Source: SIG455 sp045589495
GTDB taxonomy: Bacteria > Bacillota > Clostridia > UMGS1810
Direction: 5' to 3'
Assembly (NCBI GenBank): GCA_045589495.1
Contig: JAZNPF010000030.1
Location: 1-13,720 of the forward strand
Length of the DNA stretch: 13,720 nt
The position numbers were made by a program, and so were the translations under genes. Under the pieces are notes generated by a model. That model did not search any database, was not told the DNA's origin, and saw only the letters and a program-made list of their open reading frames with translations. This document shows, one piece after another, positions 12,219-13,720 of this stretch; the stretch's first letter is position 1; each line of letters begins with the position of its first letter.

Positions 12219-12351
12219 TTTTCTTTTCCTCCTTTTCTGTTTTCTTGTCTTTATCGAAGAGTAATGCTCTTACTTTTGCGGTAAATCTTGCTAGTGTGAT
12301 AATTAAACTATCCATGCGATTAAGAATCTCTATAATTTCATTCCTGTTCAT
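12211..12351 (-). CDS. small early protein (46 aa)
   Basis: A 46-codon ORF, MNRNEIIEILNRMDSLIITL at its start and a Lys/Glu-rich end (DKDKKTEKEEKKNV). A purine-rich GGAAAGAGA precedes ATG 12351. Its last codons contain the GGAGG ribosome binding site of the 110-aa gene, and its TGA overlaps that gene's start by 8 nt, an arrangement typical of a real coupled gene. The N-terminal 30 residues form an amphipathic helix that could dimerise or touch a membrane. No function is evident. Confidence 0.6.
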   Translation of the reverse strand: MNRNEIIEILNRMDSLIITLARFTAKVRALLFDKDKKTEKEEKKNV

Positions 12352-12523
12352 TCTCTTTCCATTCTCCTTTTTCCATACTATAAATTCTCGGTTGATGATA
12401 ATGTCCGCTCGCTCGGCATAAGCGACATATCATAATGAATATTCTCAGTGCAAGCAACCGCTCCGCACATAGAACCTGTCTCCGTCTGAACCCCACGGAG
12501 TAACACACCTTATACAAATCCAT
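12338..12523 (-). CDS. doubtful small ORF (61 aa)
   Basis: ATG 12523 has GAGG 9 nt upstream, but the product (MDLYKVCYSVGFRRRQVLCA onward) is rich in Arg and Cys, unlike its neighbours. A second frame of the same stretch reads from GTG with a product ending in ENIHYDMSLMPSERTLSSTE, whose composition looks at least as natural. The interval 12352-12582 is otherwise unassigned; it may hold one of these short genes or a leader or RNA segment. Confidence 0.25.
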   Translation of the reverse strand: MDLYKVCYSVGFRRRQVLCAERLLALRIFIMICRLCRASGHYHQPRIYSMEKGEWKENEQE

Positions 12524-12549
12524 TCCTCAGTTCCTCACTTTCCATATGT

Positions 12550-12573
12550 GGGAAGTGGGTTTCCCCACTCCCC
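12550..12573 (-). terminator. GC-rich hairpin with GAAA tetraloop after the 78-aa gene
   Basis: On the minus strand GGGGAGTGGG, loop GAAA, CCCACTTCCC: 10 pairs (one G-U) closed by a GNRA tetraloop, 9 nt after the stop codon. The G-U pair means only the leftward transcript forms it without mismatch. There is no T tract, so it may be a stabilising or pausing element rather than a classical terminator. Confidence 0.6.
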
Positions 12574-12582
12574 GCTTACTCC

Positions 12583-12819
12583 TCAGAAGTATGTTTCAGT
12601 CAGCGACCGGATGAATGTTTCAAGCCGCGCTTCATCGTCTTCATCCAATACCCCAAGGCGTGCCATGCTTGCGACGATGGCAAGGGATGTCAACCGGATG
12701 TCATACAACCATGTACTGAACTCTTCTGTTGTGATGTCCTGATGTTTCCATTCTTTGTATGCCTGGACTACCTGTTCCCGTACTGCTGTTCTGATTGCTA
12801 CTGCTATAACTGCTTTCAT
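12583..12819 (-). CDS. small early protein of unknown function (78 aa)
   Basis: Unrecognised. ATG 12819 follows GGAAAGGAAAG. The protein is almost wholly helical, with MKAVIAVAIRTAVREQVVQA at the N-terminus, an aromatic middle (YKEWKHQDITTEEFSTWLYD) and an acidic C-terminal helix (LGVLDEDDEARLETFI). It has no cysteine and no clear membrane segment. It is the second gene of the early operon, separated from the first by a hairpin and palindrome copy 9. Confidence 0.75.
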   Translation of the reverse strand: MKAVIAVAIRTAVREQVVQAYKEWKHQDITTEEFSTWLYDIRLTSLAIVASMARLGVLDEDDEARLETFIRSLTETYF

Positions 12820-12850
12820 GTCTGTTCTTTCCTTTCCTGTACTGTTATGT

Positions 12851-12868
12851 GGTCTACTTGAGTGGACG
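12851..12868. repeat. dispersed palindrome, copy 9
   Basis: Core GTCTACTTGAGTGGAC at 12852-12867, one base different from the consensus, with the same GTGGAC arm as copy 6. It lies in the gap between the first two early genes, 4 nt from the 12872-12911 hairpin. Confidence 0.9.
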
Positions 12869-12871
12869 TTG

Positions 12872-12911
12872 GGAAGTAAGGGAAGGGAAATTATCCCTTC
12901 CCTTGTCTTCC
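12872..12911 (-). terminator. long hairpin directly after the 208-aa gene
   Basis: AAGGGAAGGGA (12878-12888) pairs with TCCCTTCCCTT (12894-12904), and GGAAG (12872-12876) pairs with CTTCC (12907-12911): 16 pairs with a small internal loop. On the minus strand it starts at the base after the stop codon TAA. It lacks a good T tract, so a partial terminator or an mRNA-stabilising 3' hairpin are both possible. Confidence 0.7.
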
Positions 12912-13538
12912 TTAACCGTTGTATTTTTTAGTCCATGCCTTGAACTGCTTTTCAAATACCGCTACCGGAACGGAAACCGTTTCACCGCGGAACTCAATCA
13001 CAACTACTTTCACCGCGCCTTCAAGTTCGGTTTCTGCTGTCTGCGGATTTTCCGGTTCATCTTCCTTCATTGCTTTATCCTTTTTGGATGTCTTGCGACC
13101 GGAACCGAGGAACTCGCTTTTCGCTTCCTGTAATGCGCTGTCGGTGCTTGTGTCCTTTCCTGTTTCCTTTGCCCATTCACGGAACTCAATTTCACGGTCT
13201 TTCAGACTTGCGTAAATGCTAGCACGCTTTACAGACAGGTTATTGTTCTTGATGTACTCTGGAGCCTTTGCCTTGTACTCAAGTGCTTTTCTGTAAACCG
13301 ATACAGACTGTTTGGAAACGCCGAGGAACTCATAGAGTTCTGTAATACCTGTGAAATCATCTTCATAACATTTAGAATCAATAATCGCAATTACATGTTC
13401 GGCAACTGTCCATCCATTTTTACTGATACCCGTCTGTGCCTTTGCCAGTGCTTGAATGTGCTTGTTGAGTTCATCGTTAGTGAAGACCTGTGTTGACTTC
13501 TCATTTACTACTGTGATACTGTTACTTGTTTTTGCCAT
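12912..13538 (-). CDS. putative DNA-binding early protein with helix-turn-helix-like segment (208 aa)
   Basis: First gene of the leftward operon; ATG 13538 follows AAGGA at 8 nt. Residues about 20-110 are helical and contain GITELYEFLGVSKQSVSVYR, which has the spacing of a helix-turn-helix (ELYEFLG-VSKQ-SVSVYRKAL). Residues about 130-165 are a charged, disordered linker (GSGRKTSKKDKAMKEDEPEN). Residues about 170-208 form a small C-terminal part (VKVVVIEFRGETVSVPVAVF), with strands then a helix ending KAWTKKYNG. A regulator or genome-organising protein is likely from position and the motif; no family is certain. Palindrome copy 10 lies in its 5' leader, so it could be its own operator. Confidence 0.75.
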   Translation of the reverse strand: MAKTSNSITVVNEKSTQVFTNDELNKHIQALAKAQTGISKNGWTVAEHVIAIIDSKCYEDDFTGITELYEFLGVSKQSVSVYRKALEYKAKAPEYIKNNNLSVKRASIYASLKDREIEFREWAKETGKDTSTDSALQEAKSEFLGSGRKTSKKDKAMKEDEPENPQTAETELEGAVKVVVIEFRGETVSVPVAVFEKQFKAWTKKYNG

Positions 13539-13565
13539 GTTCTTTATCCTTTCCTTTCATTGGCT

Positions 13566-13585
13566 AGGTCTACTTGAGTAGACCT
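13566..13585. repeat. dispersed palindrome, copy 10
   Basis: AGGTCTACTTGAGTAGACCT, the most complete copy: 9-bp arms around TG. It lies between the early promoter and the first early gene, in the predicted 5' leader, directly joined to the 13585-13613 hairpin. Confidence 0.95.
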
Positions 13586-13613
13586 GTAAGGTGAATGCCC
13601 TTCCTTCCTTACA
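13585..13613 (-). promoter_or_regulatory. leader hairpin at the start of the early transcript
   Basis: TGTAAGG (13585-13591) pairs with CCTTACA (13607-13613) around a 15-nt loop. With a start site about 7 nt from the -10 box, the early RNA would begin with this hairpin, immediately followed by the palindrome hairpin. Confidence 0.45.
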
Positions 13614-13618
13614 CTTAT

Positions 13619-13627
13619 AGTATAGCA
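13619..13627 (-). promoter_or_regulatory. extended -10 promoter for the leftward early operon
   Basis: Minus strand TGCTATACT: a TGn extension next to a good -10 hexamer TATACT (13624-13619). The -35 region (about 13642-13647, ATAATT) is poor, as allowed for extended -10 promoters. The region above it is a phased repeat array. The first early ATG is about 80 nt downstream. Confidence 0.65.
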
Positions 13628-13646
13628 CAGGTTAGTACGGGAATTA

Positions 13647-13713
13647 TGTGATTTCTGTGTGATTTTTGTGTGAAATTATGTGAGCCAAAAAATACGAAAA
13701 ATCGGAAAGAAAA
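13647..13713. repeat. helically phased TGTGA repeats and A-tracts
   Basis: TGTGA starts at 13647, 13658, 13669 and 13679, spaced 11, 11 and 10 bp. A-tracts follow at 13687-13692, 13697-13701 and 13706-13713, again about 10 bp apart. The array covers about -35 to -100 of the early promoter. Such phasing puts all repeats on one face of the helix and predicts curved DNA. ATTATGTGA flanks the array at both ends of its TGTGA part (13643-13651 and 13675-13683). Confidence 0.7.
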
Positions 13714-13720
13714 CGGGTTC

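Noticed and set aside
17..13585. CRISPR array made of the repeated palindromes
   Set aside because: Copies are hundreds to thousands of bases apart with genes between them; there are no regular spacers and no cas genes.
1..13720. Terminal inverted repeats expected for a complete protein-primed genome
   Set aside because: The first bases of the window do not match the reverse complement of the last bases, so genome ends are not shown to be present.

Overview
The window reads as most of the genome of a phi29-like virus (short-tailed, protein-primed DNA replication, Picovirinae/Salasmaviridae-type gene set) of a low-GC Firmicute. The evidence is a protein-primed family B DNA polymerase, a gp16-type packaging ATPase, a gp10-type connector, a gp11-type lower collar, a gp9-type tail knob, a gp8-type capsid protein, a head fiber protein, and strong AGGAGG-type ribosome binding sites throughout. 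A gut clostridial (Lachnospiraceae-like) host is an inference from general protein style only. No lysogeny genes are visible. The two ends are not inverted repeats of each other, so the window probably lacks at least one true genome terminus.

Layout. Positions 1-7700 are read rightward: a small acidic protein, a YvrJ/holin-like protein, head fiber, major capsid, a terminator, CHAP-SH3 lysin, upper collar, lower collar, and a tail knob that appears split into a short N-terminal gene and a very large second gene. A strong two-way terminator at 7728-7760 separates these from the leftward genes. From the right end inward, those are: an extended -10 promoter beneath a helically phased repeat array, a putative DNA-binding protein (208 aa), three or four small early genes, a candidate terminal protein, the DNA polymerase, and the packaging ATPase. 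This convergent arrangement, with the ATPase in the replication operon and the fiber ahead of the capsid gene, differs from phi29 itself.

The outstanding feature is a dispersed palindrome, core GTCTACTTGAGTAGAC (16 bp; centre TTGA, TCAA or TTAA). Ten copies are spread over the whole window, plus a second variant, CTTAGTCAACTAAG, found twice. They mark nearly every boundary between gene blocks, often supply or directly follow the stop codon, and at five sites lie within 0-5 nt of a second strong hairpin. One copy is embedded in frame in the DNA polymerase gene. No standard feature type explains them. Possible roles are operator/stoperator-like protein sites, RNA processing or antitermination hairpins, module-boundary recombination sequences, or RNA decoys: the stem UCUAC/GUAGA equals the stem of Cas12a crRNA handles. 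The sequence alone does not decide between these.

Working together: the early leftward operon would supply regulation and protein-primed replication (terminal protein plus polymerase) and the packaging motor. The rightward operon would supply the capsid, collar, tail and lysis proteins.
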